Source: Olavius sp. associated proteobacterium Delta 1 (GTDB lineage: Bacteria; Desulfobacterota; Desulfobacteria; Desulfobacterales; JAFDCJ01). Taken from it: a stretch of 64,000 nt of DNA. The stretch lies in assembly GCA_902749685.1 (NCBI GenBank), contig CACVKW010000291.1, positions 62,001-126,000 of the forward strand. Direction: 5' to 3'. Made by a program: the position numbers and the translations under genes. Under the pieces are notes generated by a model that saw only the letters and a program-made list of their open reading frames with translations, ran no database searches and was not told the DNA's origin. How positions within the stretch are numbered: the first letter of the stretch is position 1; every line of letters starts with the position of its first letter. Shown here piece by piece: positions 1-10,381 of the stretch.

Positions 1-58
1 AAATGGGAATGGAAGGTTGGTATACCGGGTCTGGTTTCTTTAATTCTATGAAAGCGCC

Positions 59-763
59 TCACTCATTGTACTTGTCATAGAAAACATCTTTGCAATGAAT
101 CAATAGGGTTTCCTTTTCAGGATCTATCTTCAGATTGAGAATCTCGATTTTTAAACAGGCCTGGCAATACGTTGCGGCCATATTGCGAGATATGGTACCG
201 TAGCCATCTTTAAAAGCAAAGTCAGTTGAATAAACTTCCGGAGATTCTTCTTCTTTTCTTTTCCAAAAGTTATGAAGTTTTTCGCTCCACTCATAGCTAT
301 TGGATCTGAGGATATCAGAACCGTCAAAATGCTTTAATACTTCATTTTGACCAATAATTAAGTGTCCATTTAATATTTTTACATCACGGTAGTTCAATTC
401 AAATTTTTTTATTTTTCCATTCCAAACATTTACCCGTAAAGAAGGTGGTTTGCCGGTCAGAATACCTTGACGCAACCTGATAAAAACGATTTTATTAATT
501 TCTTTAGCAGAAATCTTCTGATGTCTTCCGTTAGCATTTTTGAAAATAAATACCTTCTCTTCAATACTGAAGGAATCCAATTCAAGAAGCTCCGGAATTT
601 TTTTCCCCGATTTTTTGACAACATCCATCATTTTTACGATGAATTCGTTCTCCTGGGCCAGCTCTATTTGAATATCATGGGACCGGGGGGCGGATTGCTG
701 AGCCAGGCTGCACGTCGGCATGAATAAAACTGCGATGAGAAATGTACATGATAATGTCTTCAA
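59..763 (-). CDS. Secreted hypothetical protein
   Basis: A 234-residue protein with a clear N-terminal signal peptide: a hydrophobic stretch at residues 5-19 followed by a likely cleavage at C-S-L-A-Q near residues 18-22. The start is a TTG codon, supported by an AGGAAA Shine-Dalgarno about six bases upstream. The mature part is lysine- and glutamate-rich and soluble-looking, with two cysteines (Q-A-C near residue 201 and H-C near residue 224). It lies 40 bases downstream of the PIG-L deacetylase on the same strand, so the two may be co-transcribed. I recognise no domain. Periplasmic or exported location is inferred from the signal peptide only. Confidence 0.7.
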   Translation of the reverse strand: MKTLSCTFLIAVLFMPTCSLAQQSAPRSHDIQIELAQENEFIVKMMDVVKKSGKKIPELLELDSFSIEEKVFIFKNANGRHQKISAKEINKIVFIRLRQGILTGKPPSLRVNVWNGKIKKFELNYRDVKILNGHLIIGQNEVLKHFDGSDILRSNSYEWSEKLHNFWKRKEEESPEVYSTDFAFKDGYGTISRNMAATYCQACLKIEILNLKIDPEKETLLIHCKDVFYDKYNE

Positions 764-802
764 TTAATTTTCCTATCTCAAAAAACAGCAGTCGCGGATT
801 CA

Positions 803-1666
803 CTAATTTAATCCTGCAAACAGATCGCTTTCTTTGCCATTGGCCGGGGTGCAACCGTGAACGCATTCAAAGTGTTCGTATCCCATAGCTTCCTCTCTCA
901 ACGTATCCGGCATGCGCCTGAAGATACCGTTTGGATTCATTTGGCTCTGGTGGCAGTTGAGAGCCTCCAACTTACGGGAGAGGAATTTTCTGACGTCAAT
1001 AACAGCTGATATTTTTTCTTCAGATGTGCCCAGCACTTCAGGATCAAAACCGGGTTCTTCTCCCTGTTCAACAAATATTCTGTGCATCCTGCGTATTCTT
1101 TCCAGCGGTATGGCCGTGTAGTAGAGCCTGGATGGTTGCCATGGCTCGAGACCCGCTCTGGTCTTATATTCGCGGTCTCCTGATGCTTTAAACGCACGCA
1201 ATGTGATCCTGTTGGCCATTATATGGTCCGGGTGAAGATAGGTGCCCTTTTCATTGTAGGTCACGATAACATGCGGTCGAAGGCGCCTGATTATCTCCAC
1301 CAGTCTGGCTGTTGCTTCCTGTTGGTCAGCCCGGGCAAAGGCCTGTGGATGATGATTTTGCGGTGTGCCGGCCATACCGGAATCGCGGTAGCCCAAAAAA
1401 TGGACCGACGCCACATCGAGTACATTGACGGCCTTTTCCAGTTCGATTGCCCTGATCTCCGTTATGCTCAATCCGGGTTTGGGAGAAACAAACTCCGGAT
1501 TCAAAATGTCACCGGCCTCACCCCTGGTACAATAAGTCAGAACCGTCCGGACTCCATCAGCGGAATATTTTGCAAGGATCCCGCCGGTACTGATAGACTC
1601 ATCGTCAGGATGGGCATGCACGACCAGTAAAGTTAAACGATTGATTGCTGCATTGGATGGATTCAT
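803..1666 (-). CDS. PIG-L family (LmbE-like) deacetylase
   Basis: A 287-residue metal-dependent N-deacetylase of the PIG-L/LmbE family, whose members remove acetyl groups from GlcNAc-type substrates (for example MshB or Mca in thiol metabolism, or GlcNAc-PI deacetylase). The family's metal-binding signature H-P-D-D-E sits at residues 19-23 after a beta strand (LLVVHA), and the second metal motif H-P-D-H follows a Y-N-E-K-G-T-Y-L stretch near residues 145-152. Length is typical. A weak GGGAAT ribosome site precedes the ATG. The substrate cannot be read from the sequence; mycothiol-type or bacillithiol-type conjugate metabolism is possible but not shown by the neighbours. Confidence 0.85.
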   Translation of the reverse strand: MNPSNAAINRLTLLVVHAHPDDESISTGGILAKYSADGVRTVLTYCTRGEAGDILNPEFVSPKPGLSITEIRAIELEKAVNVLDVASVHFLGYRDSGMAGTPQNHHPQAFARADQQEATARLVEIIRRLRPHVIVTYNEKGTYLHPDHIMANRITLRAFKASGDREYKTRAGLEPWQPSRLYYTAIPLERIRRMHRIFVEQGEEPGFDPEVLGTSEEKISAVIDVRKFLSRKLEALNCHQSQMNPNGIFRRMPDTLREEAMGYEHFECVHGCTPANGKESDLFAGLN

Positions 1667-1790
1667 ATTATTTTAATTCCCAGGGCTTTTCTAAGCTGAG
1701 CATACTTCATTCGCCATGATGTTCTATTTATTTTCGATCTTCCCGCTATATTTGCTCCAATAGCGAAAACATTAATACTTAAATCTAATT

Positions 1791-2297
1791 TTACAACCCA
1801 TAATCAGCCACCATAAATGAAGCCTTCGTGTTTAAGGTAGTTGACGGCCTTAAAAACGCTGTTTCAAAACTGAATACAGCCGTAAAATTGTCGAAAATAA
1901 ATACGGTCTCCTGAGGATTGTCCGGCACCACGCCCATGAACCCCTTATTGGTGAACAAAGCAAAAGGCTCAGATTGGTCGGTTGATGATATCACAGTTAT
2001 TTTAGAGTCACCTGCCGCAATCCCCTGATTAAACCATATTACCGTTTCACAAGAGATTTCCGGTTTTTTAACATCTGTTGCGCTAAAAGACCAATCATCT
2101 GAAAAAGCATTAGACCGGACAGAAATTTTATCATCACTGCCGGTAAAATGGATATCACTTTTGCTGAAGATGGCGCACTGAGGCTCCGATACGATATTTT
2201 TGTCCGGTCTAATCCTGTAGCTATGATTTGGCGGGATTTTTCTGCAATAAATGAGCTGTGACTGGAAGTAAATGGGATAAGCTTTGATTCGAAGCGG
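1791..2297 (-). pseudogene. Start-less coding frame, probable broken gene
   Basis: The minus strand is open for 168 codons here and the translation reads like real protein (for example S-Y-R-I-R-P-D-K-N-I-V near its start and G-F-M-G-V-V-P-D-N-P-Q-E-T near its middle). It has no ATG, GTG or TTG at its beginning. It opens just after an in-frame TGA at 2298-2300. About 13 codons upstream of that TGA include an L-A-G-G-C lipobox-like stretch that directly follows the stop of the DUF3047 gene. The only GTG is late (1994). The simplest reading is a lipoprotein-type gene that has lost its 5' end by nonsense mutation and deletion. The plus strand carries a look-alike frame broken by three TGA codons. 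No family recognised. Confidence 0.45.
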
Positions 2298-2351
2298 TCA
2301 GAGAACATCAGATTTGGACAGCTGGCAACCACCCGCTAATTTTATATAAAA

Positions 2352-3125
2352 TTATTTTTTTCTGAAAATAATATCCCCGAAATACGCTGTGGCCGATTCA
2401 TGGGTATTGTCGGAATCGGACATGATGGCAATGCCTGATATCATCGGTGGCTCTTTGCCAAAGGCTTTTTTATAGTCCTCGTATACATTACGGCGCTCTT
2501 TAAGCCAGGTATTGAGATTGCCCGACCCGCTTCTCACGACGAACATAGCCACCTGATCACTGAATGAGTTCATTACCATTGTCTCGACCGGAGCCTTGCT
2601 GCCCCAGATGTAAGTGATCACCCCCAGTGGCGGATATCGGCCTAGCAGCGATCGCAAGGCTGTATATTTTACTTTGTCTAGTATTCCCACCAGGCTGCTG
2701 TCATATTCGAAAGTAATGTAAACACGGGCGGGAAAATCATCTCCTTTCTTTTTGAAAACATCCCCCCTGCTTAAAATGTTGGCCACCTTCCATTGCCAAT
2801 CGATTATGGGGTATTCTTTGGGATCGATCTTTATGTTTTTCGTAATGGCTGAAGCACTTTGCTCACTGACTGCCTTGACCACGACCCGGTCGGTATCCTG
2901 CACGAGTGTGTAACGGGTATGTCGGTCGATTTTTTTGAAGGTCAGATCATTCCACCCATCCGGCAGGGTATTGCCGGGGGATGCGGTAGAAAATTGGCCG
3001 ACGACAATGAAATTTGACTCAGGCTGAGCTAGAACGACAGTTCCGGCGGTGATCAGGGCCAAAAGGATCCATAAAGTTTTTCGAAGGGACCAGGTTAGAT
3101 TCTGTCCCCTTTTTTCATCTGTCAT
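2352..3125 (-). CDS. DUF3047 family secreted protein
   Basis: A 257-residue protein with an N-terminal signal/anchor at residues 14-33 (hydrophobic, ending V-L-A-Q). The D-W-Q-W-K-V motif and the later G-D-D-F-P-A-R-V-Y-I-T-F motif are hallmarks of the DUF3047 family, whose function is unknown. The C-terminal end keeps the family's S-D-S-D-N-T and Y-F-G-D-I-F-R elements. Length agrees with the family. The ribosome site is weak (GGGAAAG). It probably acts in the periplasm. The next frame downstream on the same strand (1791-2297) is broken, so any operon partner is damaged. Confidence 0.75.
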   Translation of the reverse strand: MTDEKRGQNLTWSLRKTLWILLALITAGTVVLAQPESNFIVVGQFSTASPGNTLPDGWNDLTFKKIDRHTRYTLVQDTDRVVVKAVSEQSASAITKNIKIDPKEYPIIDWQWKVANILSRGDVFKKKGDDFPARVYITFEYDSSLVGILDKVKYTALRSLLGRYPPLGVITYIWGSKAPVETMVMNSFSDQVAMFVVRSGSGNLNTWLKERRNVYEDYKKAFGKEPPMISGIAIMSDSDNTHESATAYFGDIIFRKK

Positions 3126-4948
<1,823 letters not shown>

Positions 4949-4975
4949 TAAATGTAGTTATTCGTTAATGGTTCT

Positions 4976-5158
4976 TTGCTATTACACTAATTGAGCGAAG
5001 CCCAATTAGCAGGTATTGGGTATTGGCTATCAGGTATTGGTTTGGTAGCCTTGCGCAACTCATTTCATATGGCCCTTGCGGGTGATATATTAGAAATCAA
5101 ACCCATTCCTTAAAACCAGTACCAGATACCGAGTACCCACCAATTGAGTTTCACTCAA
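4976..5158. repeat. Intergenic inverted repeat arms (GGTATTGG type)
   Basis: The spacer between hydA and preT carries a run of GGTATTGG-like words (about 5011-5045) and, further on, a complementary run of CCAGTACC/GATACC/GTACCC words (about 5118-5143). These are bracketed by AATTGAGCGAAGCCCAATT (from 4989) and AATTGAGTTTCACTCAATT (from 5142). Similar short-word inverted arms recur at about 22261-22415 and 54431-54505, so this looks like a dispersed non-coding element class rather than a gene. Confidence 0.45.
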
Positions 5159-5180
5159 TTTGGTCTTTGAGGATCCGATA

Positions 5181-6554
5181 ATGTCAAACTCTAAGAAGGC
5201 AGCCAAAAACAGTTCTGCCGGCCAGCGCGTCGGCAAACTGTCAGAGGATCAGATAAAAGCAAATTTTAGCGAAATGCATCCGCCCCTTAGCGCTTCACAG
5301 GCATACATTGAGGCGGGTCGATGTTATTTTTGTTATGACGCACCCTGCACCACGGCGTGCCCGACCGGCATTGACATTCCTGAATTTATTAAAAGGATCC
5401 AGACCGGCAATACCAAAGGCTCCGCCCGCAAGATTCTGCAACAAAACATTATGGGTGGAATGTGTGCCCGTGTTTGCCCGACTGAAGTGCTGTGTGAAGC
5501 GGCCTGCGTTCGCAATACCCATGAAGGCAAACCGGTCGCAATCGGATTGCTGCAACGGTATGCAACAGATGAGGTCATCGAAAAAAAGGTGCCGTTGTTC
5601 GAGCGCCTGATGCCGACGGATAAAAAGGTCGCCGTCATCGGTGCCGGGCCGGCCGGTATGTCATGTGCCCACCGGCTGGCGGCTTGGGGCCATAACGTGA
5701 CGGTGTTTGACAAAAATGAAAAAGCCGGCGGGCTGAATGAATACGGCATCGCTGCTTATAAAGCGTTGAATGATATTGCCCAGAAAGAGGTCGAATATAT
5801 CCTCGAAATTGGCGGGATCGTGATCAAACCCGGGGTTCGGTTAGGGGTGGACTTCACGCTTGACAAATTACGTGAAGAATATGATGCGGTTTTCATGGCG
5901 ATTGGACTCGCCGGCGTCAACCGGTTTAAAATCGCGGGTGAAGCGGTTGACGGCGTGCTCGATGCGGTAAATTATATCCATGACCTGCGCCAGGCGGAGC
6001 GGATGTCTCAACTACCGGTAGGCGATAAAGTCGTGGTCATTGGCGGCGGGATGACAGCCATCGATATCGCGGTTCAATCAAAGAAACTGGGAGCGTCCGA
6101 AGTCACCATCGTCTATCGGCGCGACAAAGCCAATATGAAAGCCAGTGAGCACGAACAACAGTATGCCCAGATAAATGACGTTAAGCTGAGATACTGCTCC
6201 AAGCCCAATAGAGTGTTAAGCAAAGACGGCCAGGTGACCGGTATTGAGTTTGAGGTCACCGAGCTGGATCCAGACGGCAACCTTTCGGAAACCGGAAAAA
6301 CCTACCAACTGGAAGCCGATGTGCTGTTTAAGGCGATTGGCCAGACCCTGTCGGCCGACCAGCTGGGAGATTCGGCGAGCAGCCTCACCATTGAAAGCGG
6401 GCGGATTGCTGTCAACGATGTTCGCAAGACATCGCTGGACAACGTATGGGCAGGAGGTGATTGCGTATCCGGTGGCGAAGATTTAACCGTCAGTGCCGTA
6501 CAGGACGGTAAACTGGCGGCACAATCGATCCACGAATATCTCCAAAGTGCTTGA
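5181..6554 (+). CDS. preT: NAD(P)-dependent dihydropyrimidine dehydrogenase subunit PreT
   Basis: The flavin and Fe-S subunit that takes electrons from NAD(P)H and passes them to PreA for reduction of uracil or thymine. The N-terminal part holds the alpha-helical ferredoxin-type cysteines (C48, C51, C56, C60, then C-A-R-V-C-P and C-E-A-A-C). An FAD-binding GxGxxG (G-A-G-P-A-G near residue 148) and an NAD(P)-binding G-G-G-M-T-A near residue 285 follow, with a closing G-G-D-C FAD motif. I chose the ATG at 5181 (457 residues), which has GAGGA upstream, over the in-frame TTG at 5160. It lies between hydA and preA on the same strand, which fits one pyrimidine catabolic unit. Confidence 0.93.
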   Translation: MSNSKKAAKNSSAGQRVGKLSEDQIKANFSEMHPPLSASQAYIEAGRCYFCYDAPCTTACPTGIDIPEFIKRIQTGNTKGSARKILQQNIMGGMCARVCPTEVLCEAACVRNTHEGKPVAIGLLQRYATDEVIEKKVPLFERLMPTDKKVAVIGAGPAGMSCAHRLAAWGHNVTVFDKNEKAGGLNEYGIAAYKALNDIAQKEVEYILEIGGIVIKPGVRLGVDFTLDKLREEYDAVFMAIGLAGVNRFKIAGEAVDGVLDAVNYIHDLRQAERMSQLPVGDKVVVIGGGMTAIDIAVQSKKLGASEVTIVYRRDKANMKASEHEQQYAQINDVKLRYCSKPNRVLSKDGQVTGIEFEVTELDPDGNLSETGKTYQLEADVLFKAIGQTLSADQLGDSASSLTIESGRIAVNDVRKTSLDNVWAGGDCVSGGEDLTVSAVQDGKLAAQSIHEYLQSA

Positions 6555-6649
6555 TTCTATTTGATATTCGGATAAAATAGTTTTCCCTGATAATGTGACA
6601 AAGTAGAATTAAGCAATAAATAAAAACATAACAACGGTGAGGAAAAATA

Positions 6650-7951
6650 ATGGCAAGTTTACAAACCAATTTTATCGGCATTACATCTCCCAACCCTTTT
6701 TGGCTCGCATCCGGCCCGCCGACGGATAAAGACTACAACGTCAATCGCGCTTTCGAAGCGGGTTGGGGCGGGGTTGTCTGGAAAACCCTGGGCGAAGACC
6801 CCCATATCGTTAATGTGAACGGTCCTAGATATGCTGTGCTGCACGGTAATGACCGGCAGGTGATCGGGTTTAACAATATTGAGCTGATTACAGACCGGCC
6901 GCTGCCAACCAATCTGAAAGAGATGCGCCAGGTCAAACGGGATTGGCCCGATCGGCCGATAATTGCCTCGGTCATGCTCCCGATGAACGAAGAGTCCTGG
7001 GCCAAATATGTTCCAATGATCGAAGACACCGGGGCCGATGGTTTTGAGCTTAATTTTGGCTGCCCCCACGGCATGTCCGAAAGGGGCATGGGGGCCGCTG
7101 TGGGACAAGTGCCGGAATATGTACAAATGGCCGCCGAATGGTGCAAGAAATACGCATCGATTCCGGTGATTGTTAAATTAACGCCCAATATCACCAACAT
7201 TCTCTATCCGGCCATGGCCGCCAAAGCCGGCGGTGCCGACGCAGTCTCTTTAATCAATACGATTAATTCGATTATGCGCGTTGACTACGATTCGCTGACG
7301 ATGTACCCCACCACGGATGGCATGGGGACCCACGGCGGCTATTGTGGTGAAGCCGTTAAACCCATCGCGCTCAATATGGTGGCCGAGATTGCCCGTACGG
7401 CGGATACCCGTGATATCCCTATTTCAGGCATCGGCGGCGTGACAACCTGGCGTGATGCGGTGGATTTTATGGCCCTGGGAGCAACCACCGTGCAGGTTTG
7501 CACGGCAGCAATGGTTCATGGTTTCAAGATTGTGGCAGGCCTGATTGACGGGTTGAACGATTTTCTCGATGAAAAAGGGATGACATCTGTTCATGATCTG
7601 GTGGGCCGGGCCGTACCGTCTGTGACAGACTGGAAATACCTGAACTTAAACTACATCGAAAAAGCATATATCGAGCAGGATTTATGTATTAAATGCGGCA
7701 AGTGCCATATTGCCTGTGAAGATACGTCCCACCAGGCAATTACCAGCACCGTCGATGGCGAGCGCAAGTTTGTCGTCAAGGACGAAGAGTGTGTCGGCTG
7801 TAATCTGTGTGTCGGTGTCTGTCCCATCGAAGACTGTATCACCATGAAGCAATTAACCGAAGGCGAAGACCCCCGCACCGGGCAGGCTGTGAATCCTGAA
7901 CCCGCCGACTGGACCACCCATCCCAACAATCCGCTGAAAGAAAAAGCCTAG
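6650..7951 (+). CDS. preA: NAD(P)-dependent dihydropyrimidine dehydrogenase subunit PreA
   Basis: A 433-residue catalytic subunit. The N-terminal two thirds is a dihydroorotate-dehydrogenase-like FMN barrel (N-P-F-W-L-A-S-G-P-P near the start, F-E-L-N-F-G-C-P-H in the middle, G-I-G-G-V-T later). The C-terminus carries two 4Fe-4S clusters: C-I-K-C-G-K-C-H-I-A-C and C-V-G-C-N-L-C-V-G-V-C-P. This is the standard PreA arrangement. A GAGGA site precedes the ATG. It is separated from preT by 95 bases and is probably co-transcribed. Together with PreT it makes a heteromeric enzyme that reduces uracil and thymine, feeding HydA. Confidence 0.94.
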   Translation: MASLQTNFIGITSPNPFWLASGPPTDKDYNVNRAFEAGWGGVVWKTLGEDPHIVNVNGPRYAVLHGNDRQVIGFNNIELITDRPLPTNLKEMRQVKRDWPDRPIIASVMLPMNEESWAKYVPMIEDTGADGFELNFGCPHGMSERGMGAAVGQVPEYVQMAAEWCKKYASIPVIVKLTPNITNILYPAMAAKAGGADAVSLINTINSIMRVDYDSLTMYPTTDGMGTHGGYCGEAVKPIALNMVAEIARTADTRDIPISGIGGVTTWRDAVDFMALGATTVQVCTAAMVHGFKIVAGLIDGLNDFLDEKGMTSVHDLVGRAVPSVTDWKYLNLNYIEKAYIEQDLCIKCGKCHIACEDTSHQAITSTVDGERKFVVKDEECVGCNLCVGVCPIEDCITMKQLTEGEDPRTGQAVNPEPADWTTHPNNPLKEKA

Positions 7952-7995
7952 AACTGGTTTCTAAGACTCATATCAGGCAGAGGCAAGAGAAGGCA

Positions 7996-8115
7996 TTACA
8001 ATCTAGTTGATGACACGATGGCCGCCTCATCTATCGGGCGAAACGGGGCCAGCAGCATAAATATGGCAGCTATGATGAGAATGGAATACGGTATCTTATT
8101 CAGCTACTGCCGCAT
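7996..8115 (-). pseudogene. Small membrane protein remnant with in-frame amber
   Basis: A 40-codon minus-strand frame begins ATG-CGG-CAG and then has TAG as codon 4. It continues as a hydrophobic segment (I-P-Y-S-I-L-I-I-A-A-I-F-M-L-L) ending A-P-F-R-P, and stops with TAA. The hydrophobic helix followed by L-A-P-F-x-P resembles a family of very small inner-membrane proteins known from related bacteria, but the usual C-terminal part is missing. It is too short and damaged to be sure. If translated at all, it would need a start after the amber codon. Confidence 0.3.
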
Positions 8116-8134
8116 ATTTCCTTTTTGGATGTGA

Positions 8135-9793
8135 TCAGGGCATCCATGATCCGTGATTGGAAATGTCTATGTTATTTTGACTTTTTGGCGACCGCTTTTT
8201 AGCGGTTCGCATCCATCCGTACAACACCAGAAATCCCGCGAATATCAAAGATATCCGGCCCAAATAATCTCCATGCCGTGCGAAGAAAGTTTGCCCCCCG
8301 TGAAGATGAATTTTTCCTTTGAGGGTCGTCTTTTCCCACCAGGGCGTTCTGGCCGTCACCATGCCTTTGGCATTGATAAGCGCGGAAATTCCGGTATTGG
8401 CAACCCGAACAAAATCCCGCCGGTTTTCGATGGCACGCAGCGGGCTGAAATTGAAGTGGTGCCGATAGCCGGGCGTATTTTTCCACCATCCGTCGTTGGT
8501 GATCATGCAGATAAAGCCTCTTTCATCCGGCAGGTTGCGGGAGCAGTACGGGCCGAATATGGATTCATAGCAGACAATCGGCAATATGGTAATCGAAGCC
8601 TCTGGCCTTACAAAAGTCGAGTTCTCCTGACGATTGCTGTAGGTTCCGGTGTATCCGCCAAGCTCCAGGGCGTAATTCCCAAGAAAACTTAGATATTGTA
8701 CAAAAGGCATGCGTTCGAATAGGGGGACCAACTTGGTTTTGTGATAAAACTGGGGTTCGGATGCCGGGCCAGGCGGTAGAAATAGCGCTGTATTAAACGC
8801 CTCGTAGTAAAAGTTTTCTGCGCGATTGAAGCGACTCCCCGGGGGAATATCTTCACTGTTGAGTTTTTTGTAGCTGTGCACGCCCAGGAGAATATTCAGC
8901 TTTGGATGCTTTTTTCGAAATTTCAACAGATTGCGGTAGTAGATCGATGCTGACGGATCGCTCTCGTCAATCTGCTCTACGATGAGGGTTTCGGGGCCAA
9001 ACAGGTATTGGGTTTCGCCATCGACAATCGCTTCGGCTGTCCTGAAAAACTCCGCCACGTGTCGAGCATATTTTACCGGGTCAAATTTTTCTGTATATGG
9101 ATCCAGATTCGGCTGAATCAGCGCGATATTTACGGTTTCTCCCTCCGCTTCAAAGTTTTGAAAAATAAGATAGGATCCCAGGATGGGGAGCAGAAGAAGC
9201 ACCAGCGTTGCGGCACCAATCGAAGCAACAGAACCCGGATCTTTTTGCCGATATTTAACGATCACGCTCAGAAACGCAAAGTTGGCCAGTATTATCCAGA
9301 GCGTCCCGCCGCGGACGCCGGTAAACTCGTACCATTGGATGATCTCGGGTACGGAGGCCAGTGCATTGCCCAGGTTAAGCCAGGGCCAGGCCAGGTCCCA
9401 GTATAGATGAAAATGCTCGTACCCCATCCAAATCGCCAGAAAAGGGAACAGCAAGGGTATTCTCAGAATCGTCCGGATTCGGCTTGCCAGCCAGAAAACG
9501 AAGGCCTGCACCAGTGAATTTGCGACAATGATAAAAATGGCTCCCACAAATTGGGCCTGGGCCACCCACCAGGTTCCGATGATATTCCACAGCAGGAAAC
9601 TGACAACAGCGTAATTGAAAATGGCATAGGGATTTGGCTGACGCTGAATTTCCGCTTCCAGCAGCAAAAGGGGGACCCAGCCAATAAAAACCAGAAAGAA
9701 CAATGCCGTAACAGACCAGGGCAGCCCCAATAGCAGGCCACTGATCAGAGCCATGAGTATGCTTTTTTTGATACTAATTTTCGTACCTCTCAA
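8135..9793 (-). CDS. lnt: Apolipoprotein N-acyltransferase
   Basis: A 552-residue inner-membrane enzyme that adds the third acyl chain to the N-terminal Cys of lipoproteins. The first 220 residues form several membrane helices. The nitrilase-like periplasmic domain that follows keeps the Glu-Lys-Cys triad: E in F-G-P-E-T-L near residue 269, K in Y-H-K-T-K-L-V-P-L-F-E-R, and C in V-C-Y-E-S-I-F-G. The start appears to be a TTG at 9793 with an AAAGAGG site just upstream; the first in-frame ATG (codon 14, 9754) lacks a ribosome site and would cut into the first helix. An SRPBCC fragment ends 18 bases before this start. Confidence 0.9.
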   Translation of the reverse strand: MRGTKISIKKSILMALISGLLLGLPWSVTALFFLVFIGWVPLLLLEAEIQRQPNPYAIFNYAVVSFLLWNIIGTWWVAQAQFVGAIFIIVANSLVQAFVFWLASRIRTILRIPLLFPFLAIWMGYEHFHLYWDLAWPWLNLGNALASVPEIIQWYEFTGVRGGTLWIILANFAFLSVIVKYRQKDPGSVASIGAATLVLLLLPILGSYLIFQNFEAEGETVNIALIQPNLDPYTEKFDPVKYARHVAEFFRTAEAIVDGETQYLFGPETLIVEQIDESDPSASIYYRNLLKFRKKHPKLNILLGVHSYKKLNSEDIPPGSRFNRAENFYYEAFNTALFLPPGPASEPQFYHKTKLVPLFERMPFVQYLSFLGNYALELGGYTGTYSNRQENSTFVRPEASITILPIVCYESIFGPYCSRNLPDERGFICMITNDGWWKNTPGYRHHFNFSPLRAIENRRDFVRVANTGISALINAKGMVTARTPWWEKTTLKGKIHLHGGQTFFARHGDYLGRISLIFAGFLVLYGWMRTAKKRSPKSQNNIDISNHGSWMP

Positions 9794-9811
9794 GCCAGCC
9801 TCTTTAAACTG

Positions 9812-10054
9812 TCACGAATCAATTAGATGATTTTGCTCGAATGCAACCACGGTTTCTTCAAAAGTAAGGGTTCGAAAGGTGCTGACCCGCCTGACTGACC
9901 CTAATCCATTCCTGTTATCGTCTTGACTGGCGACCACCCGTTTGATGTTTTTATTTATCACTTGCCCAAAAGCCTCATGATCCGTTACGATGTTGAAAAT
10001 CGTGTCAACCGGTGCATTGAATAATTGCATTGTCTGAATGTGTTGTTCGCCCAT
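9812..10054 (-). pseudogene. Truncated SRPBCC (polyketide cyclase-like) protein
   Basis: Eighty residues starting M-G-E-Q-H match the N-terminal half of the SRPBCC/polyketide_cyc2 fold: F-N-A-P-V-D-T-I-F-N-I-V-T-D-H-E-A-F, then G-S-V-R-R-V, then L-T-F-E-E-T-V-V-A-F-E. Family members are usually about 140-160 residues; this one stops right after the E-E-T-V strand, immediately before lnt. The missing second half suggests a 3' deletion, with lnt now occupying the junction. A stable half-length protein cannot be excluded. An in-frame longer start (10102) would only add a hydrophobic tail. Confidence 0.55.
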
Positions 10055-10102
10055 ACCGCTGCCCGCCTGCTGAAATATTATAAGACATGCAGCAAGGTGC
10101 AT

Positions 10103-10381
10103 GAATGATATTTTGTAACGATTTAATATTTAAGGAATTCCTTCTATCTTAGAAAGGACGGAGCGAAGCGATACAACTCCGCCTCCGGCGGATCAATCTT
10201 CAATCTTCAATTCCGGTTTGTCCGGGTTGGGTACTGTAATGCGAAAACACAATGCTAAACAGTTATACGGGATTCAGAAAATTCTGACAACATAGAAAAT
10301 GGGTATGAGTAAGGAGCTCAAAAAATTATCGCTTAAGCAAAAACTTGCCATAAATTTTTTTCCGATCAGCAGGAGGATGTC
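10103..10381. other. Intergenic region, no gene seen
   Basis: This spacer lies between the divergent SRPBCC fragment and the metallo-hydrolase gene. It contains a short GC-rich palindrome (CCGCCTCCGGCGGAT, about 10178) and tandem CAATCTT words, but no convincing frame or consensus promoter. Confidence 0.3.

Noticed and set aside
2039-2332. 97-codon minus-strand frame starting with GTG
   Set aside because: It overlaps the more protein-like frame at 1791-2297 in another phase; its composition (Ser/Lys-rich, no motif) suggests a shadow.
1813-2338. Plus-strand protein-like stretches in the same region
   Set aside because: Broken by three TGA codons and a phase change; the minus-strand frame is uninterrupted over the same bases.
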